From Helicoverpa zea (lineage: Eukaryota > Arthropoda > Insecta > Lepidoptera > Noctuidae), in assembly GCF_022581195.2 (NCBI RefSeq), contig NC_061467.1:6448001-6512000 (forward strand): 64,000 nt of DNA, given 5' to 3'. The translations under genes and the position numbers were made by a program. Positions 37,858-50,699 of the stretch are shown here, piece by piece. Numbering within the stretch: position 1 is the first letter of the stretch; every line of letters begins with the position of its first letter. The notes under the pieces are model-generated. The model ran no database searches. It was not told the DNA's origin and saw only the letters and a program-made list of their open reading frames with translations.

Positions 37858-38260
37858 CGGGTGTGTCGTTCACAATCACATTAAATCCTATCGCATATAC
37901 TTTATGATATTCTATGGCGAATTGTAAAAAAAATAACCTAATCCATTCCGTGGTTTAACCACAGGAGTCATTTTTCGTTTTTATAATTTACAACATCATG
38001 TTTAAAGCAGAGATAAAGTTAGGAGTATCGAATGTTTTGATCAGTTGACAGCTGTCAGTTTTCAAGGGAGAATTTCAGTTGTTTGTAGTGACTGACTTTT
38101 ATATGGTGTTCTAATTTTCGCACATTTTTATTGTATTTACTTTGTTTGAAAAATTCATTTTTATATTTTTACGTATTTTTCATTTTCTTTTTGTTAATCG
38201 TCATATTTTAACCAGTACATTAACGCATTTAATTTAATGTGATTGTGAACGACACACCCG
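37858..38260. mobile_element. 403-bp MITE with perfect 29-bp TIRs
   Basis: CGGGTGTGTCGTTCACAATC, then ACATTAAAT (37858-37886), is exactly reverse-complemented at 38232-38260. The flanks share TATAAC (AGTATAAC on the left, GATATAAC on the right, with the terminal C/G counted in the TIR). That could be a mutated 8-bp hAT-like duplication. The interior is AT-rich and non-coding. The flanks contain degenerate repeats (AGGGAGTACATAGGG, AAGGGAGTTCATAGG). Confidence 0.8.
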
Positions 38261-39756
38261 ATATAACAGAGCATATACAAAGGGAGTTCATAGGAAAGTG
38301 TATAATTATAATGAAGAAATAACTGTGACGTCAAAAGTAAATCAGGTCTGTGGGCATGCTCCAATGCCCAGTACGGTAGATCGGTTACTGCAATTTTCAC
38401 AGCATTTTTGTTTGTATGATGATTACTGGAAAATACTTTACGGAATTGACGACACAGCCGAGTAGAACCAGTTATGAAATTACCACTAGAAGATTTAATT
38501 TCTCAATTTACAGTTCGAGAAGCTCCAATACCCGGTTATTTCTCAAGTAGACGTAGAGAAACTCAAATATAATTTACTAAACCTGCTACATTCCACTACA
38601 AGAGTATGTATCGTAATATATAATAGAACTATAGAACTCTGTCTAACTCGGTAACTTGAAATTTAGCGTGTTCCTCGGTATACCGGCACCCTACCGTGAT
38701 TGGAAACGCGATAGTAATATTATTAATATACTCGTAAGTAAGCGTCTTAATGCCCCTATGCCTACGGTTCAACGCTGAGGGTTATTGTAAAATAATTACT
38801 TGAGATTTGAATATTATTATATCATTACGGAATTATGGTGTTTTCTTGTAGGTTCACAAGTGGAGGGCGTAATTTAATCAGATTATTTGGGGAAACTGTT
38901 TTTGCTGTCTGAAATTTTGGTATACCTACAGTGCTGCAACATAACAAATGTTACGAGAAATTACATCATTGAAGATGACTTTACATGTTCATAGGTAAAT
39001 GTTAAATTACGCTTTCAGCTGTTTGTTTTAGAACACAAAATTATATACGCCAATCTGGTACCCACTCATCCAACCTACACGTTTTAGAAGTGGGCTTTTT
39101 GAAATGATGCAAGAAGGACTCGGTTTCTTCAGCCTCAATTTCTAGCGACAATTTCTCGACTTGAACGAGAATGTTTCGAGAAACGTAAGTATAAGACAGT
39201 TACTACCTTTGTTCCCAAAATAGAGTAGTTCTCATCTTGGTGATAGTTGAAGCGACACATCAAGTTTGAATATTTGGCTCGAATTGGACAGCCGAATCTA
39301 AATGGGTAACTGTGTGTCAGGTTTGGAATAAATAAGCTGAGTTGCTGTGTCTTTGTTTTGAATCATATCGTTTGGTGGTTTTTGTGTGATTGTTATATAT
39401 CTGTTTTCGCAGTTTCACTTGATTATAAGGGAAACTTCTCCCTTATCAAGAAGAGATATAGCCGATGTCATGATAATATGTCATGATATATGTCGGGATA
39501 ATATGGTACACAAAAGATTTATTCTAATATCGTTCAGCAATATCGAAGCCTTCTCTGTGAAAAGAAAAAACAATCAAACAAGAATGATTTTGAGATTATC
39601 CTGTAAAAAATATTGCTTTAATTTTTAAGTTGAAAAAAAAAAACAAAAGACCCGTAAATTGGCACATACCTTAGGATAGGACGCAAGGAAACCCGCAATA
39701 ATGGAATGCATGAAGCGATACGATATTATAAATAAAGCTTAATAATCTAGCAAATA
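38261..39756. other. AT-rich DNA, no gene recognised
   Basis: Nothing beyond chance-length open frames is visible. A small direct repeat of TGTCATGATA lies near 39466-39490. Confidence 0.35.
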
Positions 39757-39796
39757 TGACGTAACGCTGACGTCACGGGTACGACAGATGACGTGA
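39757..39796 (+). promoter_or_regulatory. Cluster of three CRE/ATF-like octamers
   Basis: TGACGTAA (39757-39764), TGACGTCA (39768-39775, the perfect palindromic CRE) and TGACGTGA (39789-39796) fall within 40 bp. bZIP factors of the CREB/ATF class bind such sites in animals. A small plus-strand frame starting ATGAAGAAGAGAACCAAGG lies about 125 bp downstream, but no gene is established there. Confidence 0.4.
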
Positions 39797-40663
39797 GCCT
39801 CAAGCGACGTTCTGTCGACATATATCACGGAACCCTATCCGTAATATAAGCGCATATTACTCGTACGTTGTATTCTGTCATTCTCTTTCGGATATCAAGT
39901 CTGTTTAATTTTACTTTGGTTATGAAGAAGAGAACCAAGGTATTTTTTTGTTGCAAAAAAGAAGATGCGGTATCTTTCTGCCGTATTTGGACCTCACTAC
40001 AGTTTATATAGGAGTTTAAACAAAAGATTTTGTAAGACAGAATTCAGTGTTAAACTATGTAATAACTTATGGTGACGATGATAAGATCACATGATTATCA
40101 TCTTCAATTTAAAAAAATAATCGCACATCAAATCTATTCACTCAATGTTGATGATAGATGGATTGATGAAGAAATAGTTTCAATCAAAATATCAGTATTT
40201 ACTAAGTATTTTTTTTACTGTGGCTTGACACTCTTCTGCATAATTTCATCCGATTGTGCGTTGTGTCATCGTTTTATACGTTGCGTTGGCATATGTAATG
40301 TGATGTATATATGTGTCGGTTATAATGGATTATATTTTTTTAGCTCCTACGGCTTTTGTTTTGGTAATTTCAACACAAATGCAAGATTCGCCACTCCCTT
40401 AATCTGCGGATTACAACTCAGATAACTTAAAGATGTTGACTCAGGAATAAAACATATGCATTTAATATATTATCTTATAAAAATATAGGTTTCGCATACT
40501 AGCCATGTAATCCTTTCGCACGTGACCTGTAACTCCGAAAATCTGCAACGTAACATAGCTACTTTGATTGGAGCATTACCTTCAGCGATAGATAGAAAAA
40601 TAAATACAATTTTCTTTCGACTTATCTAATCCACTTGAAGAAAAGATTCCCCATACATAAACC
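39797..40663. other. AT-rich DNA, no gene confirmed
   Basis: A 118-codon plus-strand frame (40069-40425) has no recognisable domain, signal peptide or splice context and is most likely chance. Confidence 0.3.
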
Positions 40664-40884
40664 CTACTAATATTATTAATGCGAAAGTAACTGTCTGTCT
40701 GTCTGTCTGTCACGCATTCACGTCTAAACCACTAAACTGATTTTAATAAAATTTGGTACAGAGATAGAGTTATTGTCCTTGAGAAAGAACGTAGGATAGT
40801 TTTTATCCCGGACTTTTGAACAATTCTCTTTTAAACGCGATATAACCGAACTCTACGCGGGCGAAGCCGCAGGCGGAAGCTAGT
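40664..40884 (+). mobile_element. Lep1-type Helitron-like element
   Basis: CTACTAATATTATTAATGCG is followed by GAAAGTAACTGTCTGTCTGT and ATAAAATTTGGTACAGAGAT. The 3' end is GCGGGCGAAGCCGCAGGCGG followed by AAGCTAGT. It has the same order of parts as the 5.2-kb copy, with a shorter CTGT tract and a better preserved 3' end. Confidence 0.82.
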
Positions 40885-41630
40885 CATAAATAAATTAAAA
40901 TATCACGCGTGTGCGGAATCACAACAAACATTGCTTTGTTTTATAACTGTCATCTTTACCTCCATTTCCCTTTTGGACTTGATATTATTTTTTTCAAAGG
41001 CTGTTTTTATTTTTAGCGAATACTCCACGAAATAAAAGAAGGCTTTCGTTTGAAGAAAACTCGTAATAACAGCTGCTTTTTACCTGTCATCGATGTCTGT
41101 TTGTGATTACGCTTTTGTTTGGCTAAAATCTTATGTTTGTGTTTCAGTGTTGGCGGTATTGGTGTTAAATTCTGCATCAAGTAACTATTTCGTAGATTGT
41201 CGATAGATGGTTCAGACAGTACCTATATGTCTAGGCACAATATCTAATCTTTCCAAACGATGATAAGATGAGTAGGTATCATATTTCTCTGTATCATGTT
41301 ATTGTATCTTTTGATATTTTGAACTAGCTGGTGTATTCCGAAGATATTTTTATGGCAGTATATTATGTATATCCTAGAAATAAGTGCTTATTTATTTATT
41401 AACCTAAGTAGGTACTTCATATTATTTCACAAGAACCCTACATCAGATTATAAGAAGTTCTAATAGGTATAAATCACTAAAACTGACCAAGAAGACCCTG
41501 AATTCTGAATGCAGTTGCTTTTGGCTCTAGCACGGTCAATGTGTTCAGCTGACGAAGCGTATAAGTTTTGCATATGGCGTCGAACTCAAGCATTTAGTAC
41601 TTATTAATGGTAGCTTTAACGCTTAAGTCA
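40885..41630. other. AT-rich DNA, nothing recognised
   Basis: No gene, terminal repeat or RNA gene is supported between the Helitron-like copy and the SINE. Confidence 0.35.
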
Positions 41631-41644
41631 GGTCATTCATACCT

Positions 41645-41842
41645 CAGCGGGGCCCAGCAGGGCCAAGGCCTGCCGGGGCTGCGGGTTGTTCGAAAGAGAT
41701 ACCGCGGCCCTGGTACATAAAAGGCCTATGACGGAACACGACGATTTTAGTCAGTAAAAGTCTGACACTCCCTCACCGCTGCTAACCCACAGCGGGAGGG
41801 GTCATTTGATGATTTTACGTCGCTAAAAAAAAAAAAAAAAAA
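41645..41842 (+). mobile_element. 5'-truncated copy of the U2-headed SINE, with target duplication
   Basis: The insert starts CAGCGGGGCCCAGCAGGGCC and ends in an A-run of about 18. It is nearly identical to 51058-51248 of the full-length copy. GGTCATTCATACCT is present on both sides (41631-41644 and 41843-41856). 5' truncation, a poly-A end and a 14-bp duplication are the marks of LINE-driven target-primed reverse transcription. Confidence 0.92.
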
Positions 41843-41856
41843 GGTCATTCATACCT

Positions 41857-42812
41857 TGGTGAAAGATCTTGGTTTACTTATAGATAAGACCTCTGGAGAT
41901 TTGTAAAATTCACTGTAGATATGGAAACGATTTGATGGTCCATTTTTTCTTTCTTTGGTTAATAATGAGGACTAAGGTCAGTCTATTCTCTCTGTCAGCG
42001 AATTGCAACTCATCATATTTTAACTCAAACTGAACTTTAGAAAATCATATAAGTAAGATACATCACCAATATTTTCTTAATATCCAGAAAATAAACGACA
42101 TAATATCATCAAACTCTTCAGATCGTTTTCCACTCAATACTATTATTATAGCAATGCTCGTAACGTAGGAGAAATTGTACAATACATGCCATCGTAAACA
42201 CATTGAATGATAAACAATGTAAAAGAATGATAGCGGAGCAGAATGCTGGTTTGACGAGCCCGCATTCTATGCACCCGTGGCTTATGTTTATTTTCGATTT
42301 CACTTCACTTAGTATACGCGAAGGAGGGTTATAAGATTAAATTTGATGAAAACAGATGAAACGTAAACATTTTAATAAGAAAATTGGATGTCTAGCGTCA
42401 ACTTTGAGATGAAGATGGAGTTTTTATGCGGTTTTAAAAAGGTAAAATAAACGTTTGCTATTATGATTGCTGAATAAAGAAAGAGAATTAAATAGGCTCA
42501 CATTATAATGAAATTATGATAAAATGCTTTATTTTTTCTGAACAATGTTATTAGTAAATGCCTTTCTGATTATCTAATGCTTGAGACAAAGGAATAAAAT
42601 TACTTTAAAATACGCCACATACTAAAACTATGAGAATCTATGACCCAGATGGAAGACTACAGGGAAGAACTTTACCTAGCAAACCGAACTAAAAAAAAAT
42701 CCGAGCCTCTCAATTTTTACGTATACTGTACCTACATATTGCATTATACCCATCCATGAGGGCGACATTACTTCTCCAAATCATTACGCATTAGTTTACC
42801 AGTATCCGCAAA
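41857..42812. other. AT-rich upstream region of the secreted-protein gene
   Basis: Possible promoter elements close to the downstream start codon are GCATTATACC near 42741 (weak TATA-like) and TCATTA at 42781. Neither is decisive. Nothing else is recognised. Confidence 0.3.
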
Positions 42813-43881
42813 ATGCATAACCGTGCTCTTTTTGCTACATTGTGCTTAGTTTGTAACATCGTGTTATGTAAGTTCATATTTTATCAGTCTAAGAGTAATT
42901 AAATTCTTTTCACGTAATTAAATATTATCTTTGTTTTAAGGTGAATGTAAGCAAACTTCTAATAAAGCGCTCACTGCATATTTCCAAGGATCTTATAAAG
43001 GCCTTAAAATTCCATCGTTCTTATTAACTCCAGTAATAATAGTTCCCAAAGCTAATAACGAAAATAGTTCAAATGTTAAACTAATAAGTGATGAAGATTT
43101 CTTTGAAAAGGGTGCAATATACATGAAAATTATACCAGTGAAATTAATGTTTAATGATACAAGACCAAGCGAGGAAAACAACGATATTGAAGTGAATTTT
43201 AGACAAGCTTTAAATAGAGGCAGTGTTAATAAAACTGATGTTAAAGAAAACCACAAAAACGAGACTATACCGAAAGATGACAATGTTGAGAACACTACAG
43301 TAGCAAGTTCTACTGAAGAAACAACGACTCCTAATACAACTACTACAGTGAATAACGACATCAAAAATGCCACAGAACTAAGTACTACTGAACCTAGTGG
43401 TCTCTATCCAACAGCAGTTTATGATGATAAAACGGTAAATACTTTGACAATAACAGATGGACCTTCAAATTATTTTTTGCTGCCACCTTTATTAGAAGAA
43501 GAATGGAAAAACTTCACAGTGACTACAAATTTTAATATTACTAAAGAAAATAAAACAGAAATGGTGGCTTTTGTGAATACTACTTTGTCTTCATTAGTTA
43601 ATAAGACCGGCAGTACAATGAAAGGTCCCTATCCACCCGCCTTGTACCACAATAAGGAGATTGATCAGGTATCAATTACGACAAATTCTTATACAAATGA
43701 TTCACCTCTACCGCCGACTAAAGATGATCGATGGAGAAGTTTCAGCTCTTCATTTGGGGAAATGTTTCCAACGTCAAATGAATTTAGACCATTAGCAGGT
43801 TTGTATTATGATGGATTTTTGCACAAACCGCTGCCTAAAAAGCCGGGTTTTGTTCCGTACAATCGATACGTCCTTTATTGA
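42813..43881 (+). CDS. Secreted Thr/Asn-rich glycoprotein with repeated YP...W modules (2 exons, 331 aa)
   Basis: Function unknown. Exon 1 (42813-42867) encodes MHNRALFATLCLVCNIVLC, a classic signal peptide. A 73-bp intron (GTAAGT...TTTGTTTTAAG, 42868-42940, phase 1) joins it to exon 2 (42941-43881), restoring a Cys codon across the junction. Without exon 1 the frame would seem to start internally at 43123 and lose the signal. The predicted mature chain has about a dozen N-x-S/T sequons, so it is probably heavily glycosylated. Its middle (~120-170) is a Thr/Asn/Glu-rich spacer. Two related modules follow: GLYPTAVYDDKTV...LPPLLEEEWKNF (~172-210) and GPYPPALYHNKEI...LPPTKDDRWRSF (~247-287), about 76 residues apart. 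The C-terminus (RPLAGLYYDGFLHKPLP, then VPYNRYVLY) looks like a shortened third unit. Only one Cys may remain after cleavage. No transmembrane segment follows. A polyadenylation signal AATAAA lies at 44171-44176. It could be a mucin-like, matrix or haemolymph protein; I cannot decide. Confidence 0.82.
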
Positions 43882-46800
43882 GTAGTTGCTTTTACAATGT
43901 CAGTTCTTTTTGTAAGTAAATACTTAGAGTGTTATCATTATTTTCTTTTACTTCACTCATCTGATATGATGGATATGTCACGATAGATTTTAACAAATTA
44001 GAACTCAACAACACTGTTTCAATCTATTTGTCGTTGTTACATAATTAAAACTGATAATTGTTTTAATTAATAATGCTACAACTAAATGATTTATCTATCT
44101 AATTCGAACAGATTTATAAATTCAATTTTCATTCTGGTAACATTTAATCATTATTACAATCGATTCCATGAATAAATTCCGTTATCGCGTACAATATAAA
44201 AGCCATCGATAGTTCCTCTAACTATGTATATGACAACGTTCTCACATTTCCAACATCGGTAGCATCATAAAATTCGAACAATGCCGATAACTACTGCAAC
44301 TCGACAAGGCTCTAAAATTGGTATTGTCAGTACATACTCGTAAAGCAACCATTGGCTTTTGTATCCCCAGTCATGTGTGTAACATTGTTACGTGAAGATC
44401 GACACTAAATTAGTGCTGTTTTATTGCTGGTCGGGACCCGGTCTACTTCCCACAACGTTTCCTACTTCTGTAGAGAATCGATAAAATTGTTTGAGGTTAT
44501 AACATAAATCCTGTCTCGCTATTTTCGTCTTTGAAAGCAACGTAAGTTGAGTGTCACGAATGTTGCCGATGGTGAAAATTTTGCTTGTGCTAAGACTTGA
44601 TACGAAGAGCAACTTTGAGTTGGAAGTGCAGCAGCTAGTTTTTAAACTTACCACGTCCATTACCAGTCGACAGCGCGTCGAGAATGCTTTAGACAAAAAT
44701 AAACGATTAGCCTCCATGTCTGTGAGCATTCAATGTAGTTTTATCAACAAGTCACAAAGTTGTGCAGTGTTTAAGTGAAATATATTTTTATACCAAGTAA
44801 CAATTTACTTTATTTTTCCATTTTTTGACTATTTTGTTACTCTATACTATTTTAATCGACCCTTTGTCAGCCACAGAAAAGTATGTTCAGCTGGCTACAG
44901 AAATAAGAGCCCACAGGTGACTTCCAGAACATTTATTATTCACCTGACAAAGTCAGTCGCCATTGGAAGTTTCCTGTAAAATGTACTCGAGAACGAAGTA
45001 GATTTTCCTTTAAAGTGTTATTGTTACGACAAGAAAGGGAACGACGATCGATTCTGCGTTTTATATGAATTTTATTTTGTAATCGTTCTTTGGATACAAT
45101 ATTGCATGGGGATTATTTTCTGCGAATTTTATAGCTAAATCTTCCTGTACATAAACTTCCATATAAATAAAAACCCACAATATATTTTATTAAATATTTG
45201 GAAAATCTGGGATATCGCATGATTGTGGTCGCAATAATAAGATTCGTTAGCGAAGTATGTGGTCACAATAGTGAAACCTGTTGAATTTTTGAAAGGCGAC
45301 TATTTTGTGAACTTTGCCGAGCTATTATTGTTTACGGATATTGCAGTTTTCGTGTTTTCTTTCAGTAGTTTTTTTATTGAATACAATACGGAAATCGAGG
45401 GATATTATACCTAACCTAAGTGAATTAAAATTTGACAGAAGCGTTTTTTTATTTGGTGCAGTTCAGATAAGAAATTATATTTTTAAATAACATCAAAATC
45501 GTAATTAATAACGTTTAAATCCCTTTATCCCTTCTCAGACGATTTACGAAGAACAACTTGTCTAAATTGTTGCTTAAGATATAATGGTTCGTCATTAATA
45601 GCAAAGTTACGAAGGTTTGTTATCAAAATCTTATCATCGGACTTTAATTGTCTTTATAATGAGGTAGATCGTCAATATTCAGAGTGAGTATTTGTCTCCA
45701 AACAGGGCCTCGACAAATCGCCGTCTAGAATAAGATATTAGGGTGCAAAACTTCATGCATTGACCCCTTTTTAAAGGTTAATGTTTGGCGCCTCCCGTCT
45801 CATCACCTGAAAACTAAAATGTTTTTTTTTCGTTTTCGGAGCTGTAGTGAAGTAAGTTGTGGATTTTTTTGATTTAGGAGTCGGTTGATTCTAATTGAAA
45901 TAAATAAAGTACGCCGTACATTCATATGACGAAAGAATTATTATTACTTTTTTACGTAAAAGTGATTATTTTTATGTTTTCGATTAACTTTTAAAAACTA
46001 TTCATTTTGTGTTTTTCTGGATTTTCTTTTACTTCTGGATGTAAAAGTCTTATTTATACAATATAATCTGAAATACATTTTATTTAAAGTTCTAAGAAAG
46101 AAACAAATTAAAACAACGGCTTGTTATTGAGATTTCTGTTTGACAATGTTATCCTAATAAATCATGAAACGAGGACTAAGTACTAATTAGTGACAAAATA
46201 TAAACATCCCAATTCTTTGCTGTCTTGTTTTTTTATTTCCTTTCTTCTTTGTAACTTTTTATCAGTTGTTTTTAATTCAGTGATTCCTTAATTACAATTA
46301 CAACTGTATTTTTGTTAATTACATTTTAAAAAAAAAAACAATAGATAAGCGAGTACCAAGCTATTTGTTTAAGTAAAAACTCTAGTAAAATCAATCACAT
46401 CCAGAACCATCAAGTAACTTTAAATAAAAAGAAATAAATAGATTTTAGAGTAAAAATTTTATATCGAATGAATTCTGCAAGTGTAGGTCTGACCTATACC
46501 TCTGCTTAGTACCGCAACACTCGGCTGCCCGCCTCTCACGTGCAGTCCACTCCAATAAAAAAGTACTCAATCTAAAACACTCGCTGCAGTTAACTTAGAA
46601 AATAGAACAAATCAAGCGCAATTCTAACACAGAAAATATATTCGCAATCTCCCAGTTTCCATTCGACGTAAAGCCAATCTGTTTGGAACACAAAAATTGC
46701 TCTATAATGCGCTTAGTACAAAGCTGGTTACGCAAAATTTACAACAAAGTATGTTCTAATTTCGACCCATTCGCCGTTGGTAAGCGCATTCCAACTGCAG

Positions 46801-49800
46801 TATGCACAGCGAATTTTCTGGAATATTCGCAACTTGTTTATTGTTGGCTACCTCCATTTTCCCTTTAACCTTTTAGCGCTTTATTGCTGCGTATAGCTTT
46901 AATCTGTTGCTTTAGTTTGGGTCTACTGCTTCCAAAAGGTATGTGGAATTTTGCTACGATTTTGCAGAACCTTTGATGTTTACGTCAATATTAGAATTGA
47001 AGATTGGTTATATTTTCCTCCACGTTGATTAGACATCAATCCAATTTTCTGTTTGAATAGTTTGGTTAGACAACAACTTAATCCGATTATGATTAATACT
47101 TATTCGTACGGCGAATTCTTAGCAAACCGTTGCTCAACTATTTTCACGTAACTATATTTTTGTATTAAATTTTACACTTACTACACTCAAAACAATTTTA
47201 ATAGTTAAGACAATTCTGGTCAAGTCATATAAGATCTAAAATCACGTATGTTTACGATGATTCCCTATGTTTGGAGAGCTCGTTAAAATATTGATCACGG
47301 TAATCCCCGCGAGATGGAGTTACCAATTAAAGCTTCAAGATGCTTTGACAAGCTTTTGTCGATGACGTCATAAATGTTAAACTATGTTACTATCATTATT
47401 TAAGCTGTTGAGTGAAGAATTTGATTGTTTTTTGTAGTGTAATAAAGAACCTATCTATATTTGACCGGCTTTCTTGTAATCATTGATCAACCTCTTACGT
47501 TTACCATAATTAATGATTAGGTTTCGAATTAAAATAATAGATTTAGTCAATCTCAGTTGTCTTACAATTATTGTAGGTAACCATCGCAACGGCTAGCGTA
47601 GGAGTACGAAGTTCTACGAACGCAATCCGGGTTCATAGCTCCCAAGTTGTGAGACTACGAGAAAAGACCGAGTCCATAGGGAAAAACTCCAAGCATGATT
47701 AATACATACGTAGAAATGATTGATCAGTCCCTTTACTGAATCAATCACCATAGTTCAATAACTTATTTTGTAACTGAGAACCTCATATTGATGAAATAAT
47801 AAGGACATGCAACCCTATTAGTAGAAATCGCATTTAGCAAAAAATCCTTGATAGCTTTAGTTTTTTTCCACGCAACGTATAGAGTGCTCCTATTGGGTTA
47901 AAGCCGAGGCTATTTTTCTAATGGAATTTCCAGCTTTGGATGGTTTTTATAGTCCACCGAACAATATTAACTGAGAGTACACAGAAAGCTACGGAAATTA
48001 GATTCGGTAGCGGAAAAACAAAACATACTTAATAGTATAGAAACTGCATAGGTTCATATTTATGCTGATACTCAATGCTAAAAAGATTGTCATGTTTTTT
48101 AATAAAATGAAAAAATACTCAACTTCTCACTTGCTGTTGCGTGCAAATGGTAATCACTTTTGAGTAACTTTTTTTATCTACATAATATGTAGATAACAAG
48201 ATAAATAGAACTCATTTGAACACTCCCAGAGAAATCGGATAATAAGCTCTAAAAAATGAGTTTATCTCCTCTAAGTTTAACATGTAATCAGTGCCTACGT
48301 AGGTACCTAAATATCAGATGGTAATGAAATCTGCGCCGCAAGATACGACAACCCCGGCTTATTGAGCAACGTCAGGCTCGCACCCTCAATGCGGTATTAC
48401 ATATGATTTATTTTAAAGGGTGAGGTACTCAACATGCTCCTCAGATAACTTTTGCACACCATTCATGTGTACCTAGCCTTGAATGTGAATGTTTGAAGAG
48501 TCTGTGATATGATTTATTGGTCTTAGCGTATGGTACTACAGTCGGCTTTCATTTCTTACGAGGCTTCGAGGTTAGAGCGTGCGAATAAGGAGTCGTATTT
48601 TTTGTGACTAACTTAGTTCTATGGCTTTACTGAAGAGGATTATGAAAAGAATTGGGCTTTTTATAAATAAATCTTTGTGTGTATAATAAAAGAAAGTAGG
48701 CTGCGTGCGGATGAAATATCATGTTGGAGCTATTCATGTTTATACAAAGATACAAAAAAAGTTTAGCCTAAAGTTACCATCTGAAGACGGCGCTGAGTAT
48801 TATCACCAGTTTCAAGCACCAACAAAATAACGAATTCAGTATGAAGTTCGGCTATAAGCCGTTACCATAACACAGGCAAATCTTTACATAAAGAAACACA
48901 AATGCTGCGATTACTCCAAAATACAAGAATATTACACCCTAGATATTTTGAATGAGCAAAATGAGGTGAGTGAATGAATTTTATAATTACTTGTGCGCCA
49001 CTCGGTCCCTTTGGCGGTTCCGGCCCAATGTAAAATTAATTTCTGTCTACACACTGTAGGTATTATGCAGCTTACATAGGGTTACGAAGTGTGCAAACAG
49101 TACGCTTAGCGAAGAATATCTTGTATTATTATTTTGTTCACTAAACAGACAGCAGGAACTTTCTAAAAGTTAGTTATATTTGATAATAAATCAATACGTA
49201 ATTTACATTAACTCACTACTGAATTGGAGATTAAGTAAGCTGAATAAGCGTCATAAGAAGCCTTTAAATGTTAAATACATGTTCACTTTTTCATAACTAT
49301 GTTGTTTATTTCTCGGAATCATTTCATCATTGAAACAAAAACAACGGTATTAATAATGGTAATGCAAAAAGTAGGTAATCATACATTTACTATAGTAAGT
49401 TTCCAAAAACATTAATTAAATTTAAACTAATTTGATACAACACAGCGTGTAATTATACAAAATACTATTGAATTAGTAATTATGTGGCTTCTGTTACAAA
49501 ATATGTGGCGAACATTTTCTGTATTGTTTGATAAGCTGTCAGAAATCACTGAAATTAATAGAGCAATGTCGAAACCACAAATTCAGTTGATCTAACATGA
49601 AATTATTAATATACATTTAAATTATAACGATCGCCGTGATTGAAATAGTATGCTGTAGACTGGTTTCAATAACCTCATTTTCGTAACTATTTGATTGTCA
49701 TTTAGTTGTTTTTATTCATGAAGTAAGTATATTTGTAAAAATAGTACAAAGCTGGTACTCTCTGGAAGCAAGATTCTTGAAAATGGGTTTAGATTGGCGT

Positions 49801-50699
49801 ACCTATATAAAAGTAGTAGGTATACAGGTATACCTAGGTAAGTAATTCAAATTCAAGTCTAAGACTATTCATTTGTTTTAAGATAGACTGTTCCCAAACT
49901 TGAAATTCCAACAAATCAAACAGAACGCGTTCTTTTCGGCAAATTCCAATTAAAACAAAACACTACTTAAACCGAATGCGGTACAAGGTTGAGAAAATTA
50001 ATTTAACCGCTACCTCTGTACATTGTATTGTACAACTCGCGAGATTGTTTGGTAAACAAGTTCAATTTCGGTGTTGCAGACGTACGACTGGCCTGGAATG
50101 TTTGCGGTCTACCCACCTGAGCTATGACGCTTGGAATACGTTACTATGCGGAAGACGCGGTTTTTGTACTGCAGCCGTCATTTTGAATTATATTTTCGTA
50201 AGGACTGAAGTGTTATTGTTGTTTCTTTGAAATTAATATTACACATTACAAGGAAAATTATTTGGTACTTACATCAGTGAGTCTAGTCGTACCTTTATTG
50301 ATAAATTGCACTGCAACTGCAAACAACAATACATAGTTTCAGAGCGTTCCTCGAAGTTCCAACATAACAATAATAAAATCTCATTAAAATACCTTTCAAT
50401 ATTGCGAGGTATTTCCATCTCGAAACGATGTAGTTATGGTGAGAATTTTCTTAAAATATTCATTTCAACAATGACACTAACAGAGTTATTTCAGTTCAAC
50501 TTTGTATGGAGCGGCGAAATGCTGACATTTTTAGCATTGTCCGACTTAGGAAGGCTAACGAGAATTCTTGAAGCGCAACGTTTTTAACAAAACTGTTTTT
50601 ATTAGATTTAAAATTAATGTAAATCTTCCCCTTCAACCGTTTTGGGTAGTTGTTTCCTTACTTACATTGTGCAAATAAACAAAAAGTTTATAGGCTTAC
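43882..50699. other. Long AT-rich region, no gene recognised
   Basis: The first ~300 bp is the 3' UTR of the gene before it. A 102-codon minus-strand frame (44421-44729) and overlapping plus-strand frame lack any recognisable motif. Between 45 and 50.7 kb I see only short open frames, A/T runs (e.g. 46326-46339) and no terminal repeats. The segment around 47580-47700 is less AT-rich but unassigned. Confidence 0.35.

Noticed and set aside
40069..40425. 118-codon plus-strand open frame
   Set aside because: Cys/Phe/Ile-rich with no domain or signal that I can recognise; most likely chance.
43123..43125. ATG at 43123 as the start of the secreted-protein gene
   Set aside because: The same frame continues upstream to a good splice acceptor at 42940, and a signal-peptide exon with a matching donor lies 73 bp further up.
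44421..44778. Overlapping 102- (minus) and 75-codon (plus) open frames
   Set aside because: They occupy the same bases on opposite strands, and neither has a recognisable motif or splice context.
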